DNA from: Nioella nitratireducens
GTDB lineage: Bacteria; Pseudomonadota; Alphaproteobacteria; Rhodobacterales; Rhodobacteraceae
Assembly (NCBI RefSeq): GCF_001879715.1
Contig: NZ_MNBW01000007.1
Location: forward strand, 62,001-126,000
DNA length: 64,000 nucleotides
Reading direction: 5' to 3'
The notes beneath the pieces were generated by a model. It was not told the origin of the DNA. It searched no databases and worked only from the letters and a program-made list of their open reading frames with translations. This document shows, piece by piece, positions 51,988-61,230 of this stretch (its first letter is position 1; each line of letters opens with the position of its first letter). The translations under genes were made by a program, and so were the position numbers.

Positions 51988-52143
51988 TCAGGCCCCGTAA
52001 ACGGCGCGCTGCGCGATCCGGCGCATGTTGCCGGAATCGATGTCGAGATCGAGCCGGGTGTCGAGCGGCAGCGCGCCAAGCTCGCGCAGGGTGCGGCGGT
52101 AGGCGGCGTATTTACGGGCTTCTGCGATCAGTCGGTTGGTCAT
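51988..52143 (-). CDS. Small DUF1127-type protein
   Basis: A 51-residue basic protein (MTNRLIAEARKYAAYRRTLREL, then LDTRLDLDIDSGNMRRIAQRAVYG). The pattern of an N-terminal amphipathic helix followed by a short Arg-rich helix matches DUF1127/YjiS-like proteins of alphaproteobacteria, some of which affect phosphate metabolism and RNA turnover. An AAGGGGA ribosome site lies just before ATG 52143, which supports the start. The family call is moderately confident because of the small size. Confidence 0.75.
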   Translation of the reverse strand: MTNRLIAEARKYAAYRRTLRELGALPLDTRLDLDIDSGNMRRIAQRAVYGA

Positions 52144-52368
52144 GTCAGTCCCCTTTCCTTCGTCTGAGGGATACGTTGTTTCTGACCCCAATATGTTAGC
52201 GCCAACAAAATTCACAATTGCCGAAGCGATAAGCCCGCCCTGCAATTGCTGCATGGCAGCATCGGGGATGCCCCACCGGGGAAACGGCCACATCGGGGCC
52301 GCCGGATCACCAAAGGAAAGGGCCGGACGCTTTCACGCCCGGCCCTTCCGATCAAATGGAAACGCGGT

Positions 52369-53967
52369 TCACTGCGCCTGCATGACCCGGCCTTCGAGAT
52401 GCGGCTCGTAGGGGCCATTCTCGGTCAGGTAATCGGCAACCACCTGCTCCAACCCCGGACCGTAGTCATAGGCGTTCATGCCATCATTGGCGAAGACCGA
52501 GTAGCCATCACCGCCTGCGCGCATGAAGTTGTTGCTCACCACACCGTAGGTGACCTCGGGGTCAATCGGAACGAAGCCATCGGCGGTCTCGATCTCGACC
52601 GAAACGATACGGCTGCCCGGCTCGGCTTCGGGATCCCACGTGTAGCGCATACCGGCAACCTGCGGGAAGCGGCCCGCACCTTCCTCGACCTGGCTCACAC
52701 CGTTTTCCAGCGCTTCAATCACGCCCGCGCCAGTCAGCTGGAAGGTGGACAAGGTGTTCTGGAAGGGCAGCACGGTCAGGACTTCCCCCATCGTAATGTC
52801 GCCCGCGTCGATCGAGGCGCGCAGACCGCCGCCATTCGTGATGGCCACATCCATGCCCTGGGCGCGGGTGCGGTCGAGCATTGCGGTTGTCACCAGCACA
52901 CCCATTTCGCATTCGCGGGCACGGCAGCTATCGCGATTGCCGTCAATCGATGCGGTCGAGGACGACACCACCACCGACATGGCTTCCTCGATCGGTGCCG
53001 CCAGTTCTTCCACACGCGCGGTCAGGGTGGCATCGGGTTGGAAGGATGCATCCAGCAGGATCGTATCCCCGCCCGCGTAGATCAGGTTGCCCGCATCATC
53101 CACGGTCAGTTCCAGATGGCCCAGATACTTGCCATAGGCATAGGCAGAGACCACCGGCACCATGGTGCCCTCGGGGTTCGACACCATCAGCGGATAGGCA
53201 TAATCGCGATCTTCGTCGCTGGCCGAGAAGTAGGTGTTCGAATGGCCGCCGACCACGGCGTCGATCCCGGTGACCTGCGAGGCGATCATTTCGTCCTCGC
53301 CCTCTCCCACATGGGTCAACGCGATGATCACGTCGACACCCTGCGCAGTCAGGTCATCCACGTCCTGTTGCAGAGCCTCGATTTCGTTCTGGAAAAGCAC
53401 GTTCGGACCGGGCGATGAAATTTCCATCGTGTCGGTCGTCAGGGCCGAAACCACGCCGACCTGGATACCCGCGATATCCAGCACGACACTATCGCTCACG
53501 CGGTCGCGCAGGGCGTCGGACATGGAGAGGTCGAGATTGCCCGAAATCACCGGGAAATCGACCTGCTCCAGAACCCGCCCGAGATTCTCGGGACCATCGT
53601 CGAATTCGTGATTGCCAAGCGCCATGACGTCGAGGCCGATGGCCTGCATCATCTCGGCTTCCACGTCGCCGTGGAATGTCGTGTACATCTGCGAGCCCTG
53701 GAAGATATCGCCCGCGACCATCACGGCAACGTTGTCAGGGCCATATTCGGCTTCCATCTGCTGGATCGCCGTCTGGATCCGCGCGATGCCGCCAAAGCAT
53801 TCGCCCGCCGCGTCATCTTCTGCCGGACAGGTGCTGTCGTAGCGGTTGATCGGCTGGATACGGCTGTGAAAGTCGTTGAAATGCAGGATGTGGAAGGTCG
53901 TGTCGGCGGCAGCGGCCGATCCAAGACCGGCAAGAATTGCCGTCGAACACAGGATTCGCGCAAACAT
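52369..53967 (-). CDS. 5'-nucleotidase/metallophosphatase, UshA type
   Basis: A 532-residue periplasmic enzyme. A signal peptide covers residues 1-21 (SAAA-ADTT). The N-terminal metallophosphatase domain has ILHFNDFHSR, VMVAGDIFQGS and ALGNHEFDDG; the C-terminal domain has ITNGGGLRASIDAGDITMGEVLTVLPF and GVVSNNFMRAGGDGY, which contribute the nucleotide-binding site. It would release nucleosides and phosphate from external nucleotides. It is divergent from the DUF952 gene. Confidence 0.9.
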   Translation of the reverse strand: MFARILCSTAILAGLGSAAAADTTFHILHFNDFHSRIQPINRYDSTCPAEDDAAGECFGGIARIQTAIQQMEAEYGPDNVAVMVAGDIFQGSQMYTTFHGDVEAEMMQAIGLDVMALGNHEFDDGPENLGRVLEQVDFPVISGNLDLSMSDALRDRVSDSVVLDIAGIQVGVVSALTTDTMEISSPGPNVLFQNEIEALQQDVDDLTAQGVDVIIALTHVGEGEDEMIASQVTGIDAVVGGHSNTYFSASDEDRDYAYPLMVSNPEGTMVPVVSAYAYGKYLGHLELTVDDAGNLIYAGGDTILLDASFQPDATLTARVEELAAPIEEAMSVVVSSSTASIDGNRDSCRARECEMGVLVTTAMLDRTRAQGMDVAITNGGGLRASIDAGDITMGEVLTVLPFQNTLSTFQLTGAGVIEALENGVSQVEEGAGRFPQVAGMRYTWDPEAEPGSRIVSVEIETADGFVPIDPEVTYGVVSNNFMRAGGDGYSVFANDGMNAYDYGPGLEQVVADYLTENGPYEPHLEGRVMQAQ

Positions 53968-53992
53968 GTGAAAACTCCCTGTTGGTGTTTAT

Positions 53993-54009
53993 CCCGCCAG
54001 ATTGGCGGG
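53993..54009. other. Perfect hairpin in the divergent ushA-like/DUF952 region
   Basis: CCCGCCA and TGGCGGG pair perfectly around a 3-base loop. It lies 26 bp upstream of the nucleotidase start, between the divergent genes. It could be a protein-binding dyad or an RNA hairpin; no T-tract is present. Confidence 0.5.
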
Positions 54010-54088
54010 GCCATCCGCGCAAGTAAAGCGTTTCGGTGACTGCCATGTGACACTTGACGCCGGGTCGCGGGCGGGCCACTCCACGCCC

Positions 54089-54427
54089 ATGCTGATATTC
54101 AAGATATTCCGGCCCGAAGAATGGGCACAGTTGCAGGACCAAGGCCAGACGCACGGCGCGCCCATAGATCTGGCCGACGGGTTCGTGCATTTTTCGACCG
54201 CCGATCAGGCGGTGGAAACCGCGGCCAAGCATTTCGCGGGCGCCGAGGGGCTGGTGCTGCTGGCGCTGGACGCAGACACGCTTGGACCTGCGCTGAAATG
54301 GGAGGTCTCGCGCGGCGGCGCGCTCTTCCCGCATCTCTATGCGCCACTCCGGCTGTCCGATGTGCTTTGGTTCAAACCGCTGCCGCTGGTCGATGGCCGC
54401 CACCGGTTCCCTGACCTGGAGGACTGA
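54089..54427 (+). CDS. DUF952 domain protein
   Basis: A 112-residue protein matching DUF952: LIFKIFRPEEW, DLADGFVHFSTADQAVETAAKHF, and ALKWEVSRGGALFPHLYAPLRLSDVLW. The function is not known. I chose ATG 54089 because it starts at the first strand; a frame from 54002 would add 29 unsupported residues. It lies three bases before pyrD and is probably co-transcribed with it, a pairing often seen in Rhodobacterales (from memory). Confidence 0.85.
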   Translation: MLIFKIFRPEEWAQLQDQGQTHGAPIDLADGFVHFSTADQAVETAAKHFAGAEGLVLLALDADTLGPALKWEVSRGGALFPHLYAPLRLSDVLWFKPLPLVDGRHRFPDLED

Positions 54428-54430
54428 GCG

Positions 54431-55483
54431 ATGCTGGAACGGATGGGCCTTGCGGTGATGCGCCGGATCGACCCGGAAACCGCCCATGGGCTGGCGCTGA
54501 AGGCGCTGACCGCCGGGCTTGCGCCGCTGCCGGGGCAGATCACCTCGGACCGGCTGCGCACCACGCTGGCCGGTCTCGACCTGCCCAACCCGGTGGGCCT
54601 TGCCGCCGGGTTCGACAAGAACGCGACCGCGCTGGCCCCGCTGGCCCGCGCGGGTTTCGGGTTCGTCGAGGTCGGCGCCGCCACCCCCCGCCCGCAACCC
54701 GGCAACCCCAAGCCGCGCCTCTTTCGCCTGACCGAGGACCGCGCGGCGATCAACCGCTTCGGCTTCAACAATGACGGGATGCAGGCGATTGCCGCGCGGT
54801 TGGCCAAGCGCCCCGCCGGGGCCATCGTCGGCCTCAACCTCGGTGCCAACAAGGACAGCGAGGACCGCGCGGCGGATTTCGCCCGTGTCCTGACCTGCTG
54901 CGGCCCGCATGTGGATTTCGCAACCGTCAACGTCTCGTCGCCCAACACCGAGAACCTGCGCGACCTGCAGGGCAAGGCGGCGTTGGAGGCACTGTTGGCG
55001 GGCGTGATGGCCGCGCGGGCAGGTCTGCCGCGCGCGATCCCGGTCTTCCTGAAAATCGCGCCCGACCTTGACCGCGCCGAGATCGACGACATTGCCGAAG
55101 TGGCACTTTCCTCTGGCATTTCTGGCATCATCGCCACCAACACCACGAAATCCCGCGAGGGGCTGCGCAGCGCTCAACGGGACGAAATGGGCGGCCTGTC
55201 CGGCGCGCCGCTCTTCGAGATGAGCACGCGTGTTCTGGCGCAACTGTCCCAATTGACCGAGGGGCATGTGCCGCTGATCGGTGTGGGCGGCGTCGGTTCG
55301 GCGGAACAAGCCTACGCCAAGATCCGTGCAGGTGCGTCGGCGGTGCAGCTTTACACGGCGCTGGTCTATGGCGGGCTGTCGCTGGCGGGCGACATCGCGC
55401 GCGGGATGGACGCCCTGCTGGCCCGCGACGGCTTTGCCAGCGTGGCCGAGGCCGTCGGCACCGGGCGCGGCGACTGGCTTTGA
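54431..55483 (+). CDS. pyrD: Dihydroorotate dehydrogenase (quinone) PyrD
   Basis: A 350-residue class 2 dihydroorotate dehydrogenase. The N-terminal membrane-associating segment precedes [13 protein letters not shown], the FMN/orotate region [25 protein letters not shown] with the catalytic Ser, [12 protein letters not shown] and [30 protein letters not shown]. It oxidises dihydroorotate to orotate with electrons passed to quinone at the inner membrane (pyrimidine synthesis). Confidence 0.96.
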   Translation: MLERMGLAVMRRIDPETAHGLALKALTAGLAPLPGQITSDRLRTTLAGLDLPNPVGLAAGFDKNATALAPLARAGFGFVEVGAATPRPQPGNPKPRLFRLTEDRAAINRFGFNNDGMQAIAARLAKRPAGAIVGLNLGANKDSEDRAADFARVLTCCGPHVDFATVNVSSPNTENLRDLQGKAALEALLAGVMAARAGLPRAIPVFLKIAPDLDRAEIDDIAEVALSSGISGIIATNTTKSREGLRSAQRDEMGGLSGAPLFEMSTRVLAQLSQLTEGHVPLIGVGGVGSAEQAYAKIRAGASAVQLYTALVYGGLSLAGDIARGMDALLARDGFASVAEAVGTGRGDWL

Positions 55484-55513
55484 TCCGCAGCGCCCTGTCG
55501 ACCAAAGAGCGTG

Positions 55514-56839
55514 CTACCCCGTCGCCCGCTCCAGCGCTGGATAGCGGACAGCCAGCGTGATCGCGCGCAGGGTGAAGAACACCATCAGCGCCGCCCATAG
55601 CCCGTGATTGCCGAAGGCAGGCAGGAACAGCGCCAGCGCCGCGACATAGCCCGCGAAGGCAAGGGCCATCATGTTGCGCATGTCCCGTGTCCGGGTCGCG
55701 CCGATGAAAACGCCATCCAGCATGAAGGACGGCGCGCCAAACAGCGGCGCTGCCACCGCCCATGGCAGGAACGCGCGCGCCGTCTCCCGCACGCCCTCGG
55801 CCGTGGTCATCAGGTCTATGATCCGCCCGCCCGCCAGCGCAAAGGCCGCCGACAGCGCAAGGGCAATGCCAGCGGCCCACCAACTGGCCATGACCGCCCC
55901 CTGCCGCAGCCCGCCCCGCGACCGGGCGCCGATGGCTTGGCCCACCAGCGTTTCCGCCGCCAAGGCGAACCCGTCGAGGGCAAAGGCGCTGATCTGAAGG
56001 AACTGCATCAGGATCTGGTTCGACGCCAGCGTCACATCCCCCAGCCCCGACCCCAACAGCATGAAGGTGGTGAAGCCGGTCGTCAGCAGGACCGAGCGGA
56101 TCATGATGTCGGTATTGACCGAGGCCATGCGCAGCAGCTTTTCACGGTCGAACACCCGCGCCCAATCGCGCCAGTCCGGCACCCGGAACGCGCCACGACA
56201 AAGCCACAGGCCAAAGGCCAGCCCCGACCATTCCGCACAGACCGTCGCCGTGGCCACCCCGGCAACGCCCCAGTCGAGCCGGAGCACGAAGATCAGGTCG
56301 AGCAGGATGTTCAGCCCGTTCATCCAGACCTGAAGCGCCAGCAGGGACGCGGTGCGTTCGCGCGCGATCAGCCAGCCATTGATGCCGAAGATCGCGATGG
56401 CGGCGGGTGCCGACCAGATGCGAATGGCCATGTAGCCGCGCGCCAGCCCCTCGACCTCGTCCGAGGCGGGGGCGATGCGAAACGCGACCCCGAATATCAC
56501 CGTTTGCAGCGCGATCAGAATGGCCCCGGCGGCCAGCCCGATCATCAGCACCCGTGTCAGCAGCGCCGCAACCTCGGCCCGATTGCCCGCCCCCATCGCC
56601 TGTGCCGTCAACCCGGTGGTGCCCATCCGCAGAAAGCCGAAGATCCAATAGACCATCGACAGCACCGAGGCCCCGACGGCCACCGCCCCAAGCGGCGCGG
56701 CCAACCCCATCTGCCCCACCACGGCGGTATCGACCGCGCCCAGAAGCGGCACGGTGATATTGGACAACAGAATGGGCAGCGCGATCCACAGCACGCGCCG
56801 ATGCGTCAGCGCGACCGGGGCCGCCGGCGTTTCAGCCAT
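55514..56839 (-). CDS. MATE family efflux transporter (DinF-like)
   Basis: A 441-residue membrane exporter with twelve predicted helices in two halves. The N terminus (ALPILLSNITVPLLGAVDTAVVGQMG) and the second-half equivalent (GFALAAETLVGQAIGARS) are typical of the DinF branch. It would exchange Na+ or H+ for organic compounds. I chose ATG 56839, overlapping the thioesterase stop by eight bases; ATG 56851 would add four residues. Confidence 0.9.
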   Translation of the reverse strand: MAETPAAPVALTHRRVLWIALPILLSNITVPLLGAVDTAVVGQMGLAAPLGAVAVGASVLSMVYWIFGFLRMGTTGLTAQAMGAGNRAEVAALLTRVLMIGLAAGAILIALQTVIFGVAFRIAPASDEVEGLARGYMAIRIWSAPAAIAIFGINGWLIARERTASLLALQVWMNGLNILLDLIFVLRLDWGVAGVATATVCAEWSGLAFGLWLCRGAFRVPDWRDWARVFDREKLLRMASVNTDIMIRSVLLTTGFTTFMLLGSGLGDVTLASNQILMQFLQISAFALDGFALAAETLVGQAIGARSRGGLRQGAVMASWWAAGIALALSAAFALAGGRIIDLMTTAEGVRETARAFLPWAVAAPLFGAPSFMLDGVFIGATRTRDMRNMMALAFAGYVAALALFLPAFGNHGLWAALMVFFTLRAITLAVRYPALERATG

Positions 56840-57353
56840 TGGTGGCCACATCGCGTCGCGGCATCAGGAAATGTCCGGTGGCCTGCGCAAACAGCTTTTC
56901 GCGGTTGTCCTGCCATGCCTCGACATGGACGCTGGCATAGCGCCGCCCCGAGCGGTTGACCCGTGCCCGCGCATAGGCATCGCGCGGCAGGCCCGAGCGC
57001 AGGTAATCCACGGTGAAGTCGATTGTCTTGGGCAGGCGGGGCAAGGTTTCCGGCGTCAGGTTTTCGGCAGCAATCGTCCCGGTCTCGATCTCGTCCCACA
57101 GGATCTGCCAGCTCAGGCCGATGATGGCCGTCATTTCCAGAAAGGACGCGATCACCCCACCATGAATCGCGGGCAGGAACGGGTTTCCGATCAGCTTTTC
57201 GTCGTAGTGCAGCAGCGCCGTCAATTCGTCCCCGCGCCGGTCGAAAGTGACCCCCAGAAACCGGGCATACGGCACGCCCCCCACCAGCAGGTCCAGCGCC
57301 CGGTCGCGCCGTTCCTTGACCACCTGAACGGGTTCGGGGCGGGTGCGGCTCAT
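56832..57353 (-). CDS. PaaI-like thioesterase (hot-dog fold) 2
   Basis: A 173-residue hot-dog-fold acyl-CoA thioesterase with the PaaI-type motif PFLPAIHGGVIASFLEMTAIIGL (HGG plus acidic residue in the central helix). It overlaps the upstream thioesterase (ATGA) and the downstream MATE gene. It probably hydrolyses an acyl- or aryl-CoA; the substrate is unknown. Confidence 0.85.
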   Translation of the reverse strand: MSRTRPEPVQVVKERRDRALDLLVGGVPYARFLGVTFDRRGDELTALLHYDEKLIGNPFLPAIHGGVIASFLEMTAIIGLSWQILWDEIETGTIAAENLTPETLPRLPKTIDFTVDYLRSGLPRDAYARARVNRSGRRYASVHVEAWQDNREKLFAQATGHFLMPRRDVATNG

Positions 57354-57796
57354 GCCTTGGCCTCCTTGGGGCGTTCCACGGTAAAGGCACCGCTGGCGGT
57401 GGCGACGGGGCGGCCCTCGTCCTCGTCAAAGGCGCTGGCGCGCACGAAGCCGACCGAGCGGGTGATGTTGTAGCATTCCGCCCGTGCCACGATCCGCTGG
57501 CCCGGCGTTGCGGGTCGCATATAATCGATGCGCAGGTCGATGGTGGCGGTGCCCGCCGGGGCGCCCGGATGGCTCATCACCGCCGCGCCGCCGCAGGTAT
57601 CCATCAGCGCCGAAACCGCGCCACCGTGAATCACCCCCGTGCTGGGGTCGCCCACCAACTCTTCCGACCATGGCATCGAGATAACGGCATAGCCGTCGCC
57701 GATATCGTCCAGCGACATGCCAAGCGCCTTGGAAAACGGAATGGCCTCGATGAACTGCTTGGCAATACGGGCCTTTTCCCCGGCTTCCAGACTCAT
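57350..57796 (-). CDS. PaaI-like thioesterase (hot-dog fold) 1
   Basis: A 148-residue hot-dog thioesterase. The motif TGVIHGGAVSALMDTCGGAAVM (HGG and Asp) is intact, followed by TIDLRIDYMRPATPGQRIVARAEC. It is coupled to the second thioesterase by a four-base overlap, suggesting a heteromer or paired function. It is divergent from the first MerR gene. Confidence 0.87.
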   Translation of the reverse strand: MSLEAGEKARIAKQFIEAIPFSKALGMSLDDIGDGYAVISMPWSEELVGDPSTGVIHGGAVSALMDTCGGAAVMSHPGAPAGTATIDLRIDYMRPATPGQRIVARAECYNITRSVGFVRASAFDEDEGRPVATASGAFTVERPKEAKA

Positions 57797-57851
57797 CCGC
57801 CGCGCCTCCGATCATTTTTCCGGTCTCAACAGGCCCCAAGTGGGAACACGG

Positions 57852-57881
57852 TTTTGCATTCCCCGCAAGCCTGTTGCAAAA
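57852..57881. promoter_or_regulatory. Inverted repeat in the thioesterase/MerR divergent region
   Basis: TTTTGCA (57852-57858) and TGCAAAA (57875-57881) are perfect inverted arms separated by 16 bp, 42 bp before the first MerR gene. It may be an operator for the divergent promoters; no partner protein can be named. Confidence 0.45.
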
Positions 57882-57922
57882 TCCCGTTGCGGCAGACGGG
57901 GACCAAGGGACACCAGCAGCAA

Positions 57923-58309
57923 ATGCAAGACGACAGGATCACGTTCAAGGAGATGTGCGCGAAATTCGAGGTCACGCCCCGAACCCTGCGCCATTATGAA
58001 TATATCGAACTGCTCATGCCCGAACGTGACGGGCGCCAGCGGTTCTATGGTGCCCGCGAAATCGCCCGCATGACGCTGATCATGCGGGGGCGCCGGTTCG
58101 GGTTCAAACTGGAAGAACTGCGCCAGTGGCTGGAACTCTACGACGCCGACCCCACCCAGCGCCTGCAACGCAAGGTCTGGATGCAGATGGCCGACAAGCA
58201 ACTGGACGAGCTGAAATCGCGCCGGGTGGAACTGGATGAAATCATCGACGAGCTTGAACGCCTGCGCGATGTCTGGGACGCGTCGGCAGAGCAGGACAGC
58301 CCCACCTGA
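57923..58309 (+). CDS. MerR family regulator 1
   Basis: A 128-residue MerR-type regulator. The HTH is TFKEMCAKFEVTPRTLRHYEYIELLMPERDGRQRFYG; a C-terminal coiled-coil helix (QLDELKSRRVELDEIIDELERLRD) mediates dimerisation. It has no Cys-rich metal site. It closely resembles the next MerR protein, so the two are likely tandem duplicates. In this neighbourhood it probably controls acyl-CoA or branched-chain amino acid breakdown (inference). Confidence 0.88.
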   Translation: MQDDRITFKEMCAKFEVTPRTLRHYEYIELLMPERDGRQRFYGAREIARMTLIMRGRRFGFKLEELRQWLELYDADPTQRLQRKVWMQMADKQLDELKSRRVELDEIIDELERLRDVWDASAEQDSPT

Positions 58310-58407
58310 TCCGGCCCGCATGGCCGCGCGGCCCCGTTTCGCCAGCCTCTGACCCCGGCGAGATGCCGCTGACGCTTGGTCAATTTTTCAGGTGACGCGA
58401 CGTTCCT

Positions 58408-58423
58408 TTTACGTTAACGTAAA
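58408..58423. promoter_or_regulatory. Perfect 16-bp palindrome, probable MerR/LiuR-type operator
   Basis: TTTACGTTAACGTAAA is a perfect palindrome 73 bp before the second MerR start. TTTACGT half-sites of this type are known for MerR-family LiuR regulators of branched-chain amino acid and fatty acid catabolism. It is well placed to control the MerR gene and the beta-oxidation operon that follows. Confidence 0.7.
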
Positions 58424-58495
58424 CGTATCTTGTAGAGTGGTCCCGTGAATCGCAAATCGGGACCAAGCATGACTTTTATGACAACAGGTGATCTC

Positions 58496-58894
58496 ATGGA
58501 CCCCGAAACCATGACCATCCGCGAAATGTGCGACGCCTTCGATGTCACACCGCGGACTCTGCGATTCTACGAAGCCAAGGAACTGCTCTTTCCGATGCGC
58601 GAGGGCCAGAAGCGGCTGTTCACACGCCGCGACCGGGCCCGTCTGAAACTGATCCTGCGCGGCAAGCGCTTCGGCTTCTCGCTCGAAGAAATCCGGCAGC
58701 TCCTTGAACTGTATTACGTTGGCGATCAGCAGGAAACACAGCTTAGCCGCACGCTCGAAGTTGCGCGCGCCCGGCTGGACGACCTCGAACGCCGGCGCGC
58801 TGAACTGGACGATGCCATAGACGAGATGAAATCTCAGATGGGCATGGTCGAGGATATGCTGACCGACATCGCAAGCGGCCAGCAATCCGCCTAG
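58496..58894 (+). CDS. MerR family regulator 2, LiuR-like, heading the beta-oxidation operon
   Basis: A 132-residue MerR regulator: [39 protein letters not shown] and a C-terminal coiled coil ([26 protein letters not shown]). It is paralogous to MerR 1 and lacks metal-binding cysteines. I chose ATG 58496 because AGGTGA lies five bases upstream; earlier in-frame ATGs at 58469 and 58481 exist. The perfect palindrome upstream and the acyl-CoA dehydrogenase 32 bp downstream suggest it regulates itself and acyl-CoA oxidation. Confidence 0.88.
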   Translation: MDPETMTIREMCDAFDVTPRTLRFYEAKELLFPMREGQKRLFTRRDRARLKLILRGKRFGFSLEEIRQLLELYYVGDQQETQLSRTLEVARARLDDLERRRAELDDAIDEMKSQMGMVEDMLTDIASGQQSA

Positions 58895-58926
58895 ACACAC
58901 GCCATTCTGCTCTTCGGGAGGACCAG

Positions 58927-60699
58927 ATGCCGAGCTACACCGCCCCTACCAAAGATATGCAATTCATCCTGCACGACGTGCTGAAGGTGACCGACCAGCC
59001 GATCCCCGGCTATGACGAGTTGGAGCGCGACTTCACTGCCGCCATTCTGGAAGAATGCGGCAAGCTGAACGCCGAAGTGCTCGCCCCGCTCAACACCGTG
59101 GGCGACATCGAGGGCTGCGTTCTGGAAAACGGGGTCGTGCGCACGCCCAAGGGGTTCAAGGACGCCTTCGACCAGGTCCGCGACGGTGGCTGGCCGGGGC
59201 TGGACATGCCCGAAGAATTCGGCGGCCAGAACATGCCCTTCGTGATGGGCACCGCCACGCTGGAAATGTTCGCCGCCTCCAACCAGGCCTTCGCGATGTA
59301 TCAGGGCCTGACCCACGGCGCCGCCTCGGCGATCCTTGCGCATGGCTCGGACGCGCAAAAGGCGACCTACCTGCCCAAGATGGTCAGCTGCGAATGGACC
59401 GGCACCATGAACCTGACCGAGGCGCATTGCGGCACCGACCTGGGCCTGATGCGCACCAAGGCAGACCCGCAGGACGACGGCAGCTATGCCATCACCGGGG
59501 AAAAGATCTTCATCTCGGCGGGCGAACATGATCTGGCCGACAACATCGTGCACCTCGTGCTGGCCAAGATCCCCGGCGGCCCCGAGGGCATCAAGGGCGT
59601 GTCCCTGTTCATCGTGCCGAAATTCCTTGTCAACGAGGATGGCAGCCTTGGCGCGCGCAACTCCCTTGCCTGCGGCAAGATCGAAGAGAAGATGGGTATT
59701 CACGGCAACGCCACCTGCGTCATGAATTACGACGGCGCCAAGGGCTGGCTGCTCGGCACCGAGCACAAGGGCATGCGCGCCATGTTCACCATGATGAACG
59801 AGGCCCGACTCGGCGTCGGGATGCAGGGTCTGGCGCAGGCCGATGCCGCCTACCAGAACGCGCTGGCCTATGCCAAGGACCGGCTCCAGGGCCGTGCCGT
59901 AACCGGAACCGAAAACCCCGATGGCCCCGCCGATCCGCTGATCGTCCACCCCGACATCCGCCGCAGCCTGATGGACCAGAAAAGCTTTACCGAGGGCGCG
60001 CGCGCCTTCCTGCTCTGGGGCGCGCTGCTGATCGACCAGGCCCATCGCAACGGCGATGCCGACGCCGACGGGCTGATTTCGCTGATGACGCCGGTCCTCA
60101 AGGGCTTCCTGACGGATCAGGGCTTTGACATGGCGGTACAGGCGCAGCAGGTCTATGGCGGCCACGGCTATATCGAGGAATGGGGCATGTCGCAGTTCGT
60201 CCGCGATGCCCGCATCGCGATGATCTACGAAGGCGCGAATGGCGTGCAGGCGCTGGACCTCGTCGGTCGCAAACTGGCGCAAGACGGCGGCAAGCACGTC
60301 ATGGCCTTCTTCGAGATGGTCAAGACCTTCTGCAAGGAAAACGAGGGCGACGACATGTCCCCCTATGTCGGCCCGCTCAAACAGGCGTCCAAGGATCTTC
60401 AGGCCGCCGGCATGTTCTTCATGCAGGAAGGCATGAAAAACCCCAACGCCGCCCTCGCGGGATCGACGGATTTCATGCACTTGATGGGCCATGTCTGCCT
60501 GGCGCTGATGTGGGCCCGGATGGCCAAGGCCTCGCTCGCGGCCCTTGCGGATGGCACCGAGGATCCCGATTTCCACAAGACCAAGCTCACCACGGCGCGC
60601 TACTACATGACCCGCCAACTGCCGGCGACGGCGATGCATCTTGCCCGCATCCAGTCCGGCGCGGACTCGGTCATGGGGATCGCCGCCGAGCAGTTCTGA
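58927..60699 (+). CDS. Acyl-CoA dehydrogenase, long FadE/DmdC-like type
   Basis: A 590-residue FAD acyl-CoA dehydrogenase with the extra C-terminal domain of the AcdC/DmdC group. Visible features are [81 protein letters not shown] (the catalytic Glu is in YEGANG). DmdC acts on methylmercaptopropionyl-CoA, but many paralogues oxidise ordinary fatty acyl-CoAs; the thiolase and fadB/fadJ genes downstream favour fatty acid oxidation here. Confidence 0.9.
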   Translation: MPSYTAPTKDMQFILHDVLKVTDQPIPGYDELERDFTAAILEECGKLNAEVLAPLNTVGDIEGCVLENGVVRTPKGFKDAFDQVRDGGWPGLDMPEEFGGQNMPFVMGTATLEMFAASNQAFAMYQGLTHGAASAILAHGSDAQKATYLPKMVSCEWTGTMNLTEAHCGTDLGLMRTKADPQDDGSYAITGEKIFISAGEHDLADNIVHLVLAKIPGGPEGIKGVSLFIVPKFLVNEDGSLGARNSLACGKIEEKMGIHGNATCVMNYDGAKGWLLGTEHKGMRAMFTMMNEARLGVGMQGLAQADAAYQNALAYAKDRLQGRAVTGTENPDGPADPLIVHPDIRRSLMDQKSFTEGARAFLLWGALLIDQAHRNGDADADGLISLMTPVLKGFLTDQGFDMAVQAQQVYGGHGYIEEWGMSQFVRDARIAMIYEGANGVQALDLVGRKLAQDGGKHVMAFFEMVKTFCKENEGDDMSPYVGPLKQASKDLQAAGMFFMQEGMKNPNAALAGSTDFMHLMGHVCLALMWARMAKASLAALADGTEDPDFHKTKLTTARYYMTRQLPATAMHLARIQSGADSVMGIAAEQF

Positions 60700-60708
60700 G
60701 AGGACCAG

Positions 60709-60921
60709 ATGCCCAAACGACTCCGCCTCACCCGCCGCCCCACGCTTGCGATGTCCGAAGACGGCTACCGCAAGCTGCGGGGACTGGCCCGCGAGGCGGG
60801 GCTCGACGAGGGCGAATTCCTGTCCTTCCTGTTCGAGAACTGGAAAAGCGTGGTGGATGACGACAATTTCACCCACCGCATCCGCCTGTTCAATTCCGAA
60901 CTGGAAGGGCGAAAACGGTAA
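60709..60921 (+). CDS. Small conserved protein of unknown function
   Basis: A 70-residue basic protein. It has no signal peptide or membrane helix; the middle part (SEDGYRKLRGLAREAGLDEGEFLSFLFENW) resembles a short helical, ribbon-helix-helix-like or other compact fold, but I cannot assign a family. It begins nine bases after the acyl-CoA dehydrogenase stop with GAGAGGA before its ATG, so it is probably translated with that gene. Confidence 0.7.
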   Translation: MPKRLRLTRRPTLAMSEDGYRKLRGLAREAGLDEGEFLSFLFENWKSVVDDDNFTHRIRLFNSELEGRKR

Positions 60922-60956
60922 ACGCCTGGCGCAGGCGGAACGCGGAGGAGTGTTTT

Positions 60957-60978
60957 GAGTATTTGAACCAAGAAGAAG
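60957..60978. repeat. CTTCTTCTTGGT..AAATACTCC element, copy 2 (inverted)
   Basis: Read on the minus strand this is CTTCTTCTTGGTTCAAATACTC, matching 22 bases of the other two copies with small differences in the middle. It starts 36 bp after the small gene's stop. Confidence 0.75.
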
Positions 60979-61145
60979 GAGAGTGACACTCTGCCAGTCC
61001 GCACAGCCCCGCATCGGAGGCCGAACCGGCCCTGCACGCAGAGGATCGGATACGCAGAGTGCCTTCTCCTTGGGCGGTCATCGGCTCTCCAGCCTGTACC
61101 GCACATCGGAAGCTAGGCGGTTAACCTTAACAATCCGTTATGAGC

Positions 61146-61168
61146 CTTCTTCTTGGTTGAAATACTCC
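61146..61168. repeat. CTTCTTCTTGGT..AAATACTCC element, copy 3
   Basis: CTTCTTCTTGGT then TG then AAATACTCC, followed by ACGGGGGG. It faces copy 2 across 167 bp, so the two could pair in RNA to form a long stem. Confidence 0.75.
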
Positions 61169-61177
61169 ACGGGGGGT

Positions 61178-61200
61178 GCGGGGGGTGTGAAATCCCCCGC
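61178..61200 (+). other. GC hairpin before the GST gene
   Basis: GCGGGGG (61178-61184) pairs with CCCCCGC (61194-61200) around a 9-base loop. It directly follows repeat copy 3 and ends 30 bp before the GST start. It may end a transcript or be part of the repeat element. Confidence 0.5.
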
Positions 61201-61230
61201 CTGCGCGACATTGGCCAAGGAGGATGCCAT

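Larger units (their letters stand above)
60922..61230. other. 309-bp gap with inverted CTTCTTCTTGGT elements
   Basis: No gene is recognisable. The gap holds two copies of the CTTCTTCTTGGT..AAATACTCC element in opposite orientation (60957-60978 and 61146-61168), a GC-rich hairpin, and an AT-rich stretch GGTTAACCTTAACAA (61119-61133) that could belong to a promoter for the GST-thiolase genes. Confidence 0.6.

Noticed and set aside
58891-61014. A 707-codon open frame on the minus strand opposite the acyl-CoA dehydrogenase
   Set aside because: Antisense frame with His/Gly/Arg-rich composition and no recognisable domain; the plus-strand gene is unambiguous.
61119-61141. Possible CtrA-type site (TTAA-N7-TTAT) before the GST gene
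   Set aside because: The second half deviates from the consensus and a single degenerate match in a promoter-like AT stretch is expected by chance.
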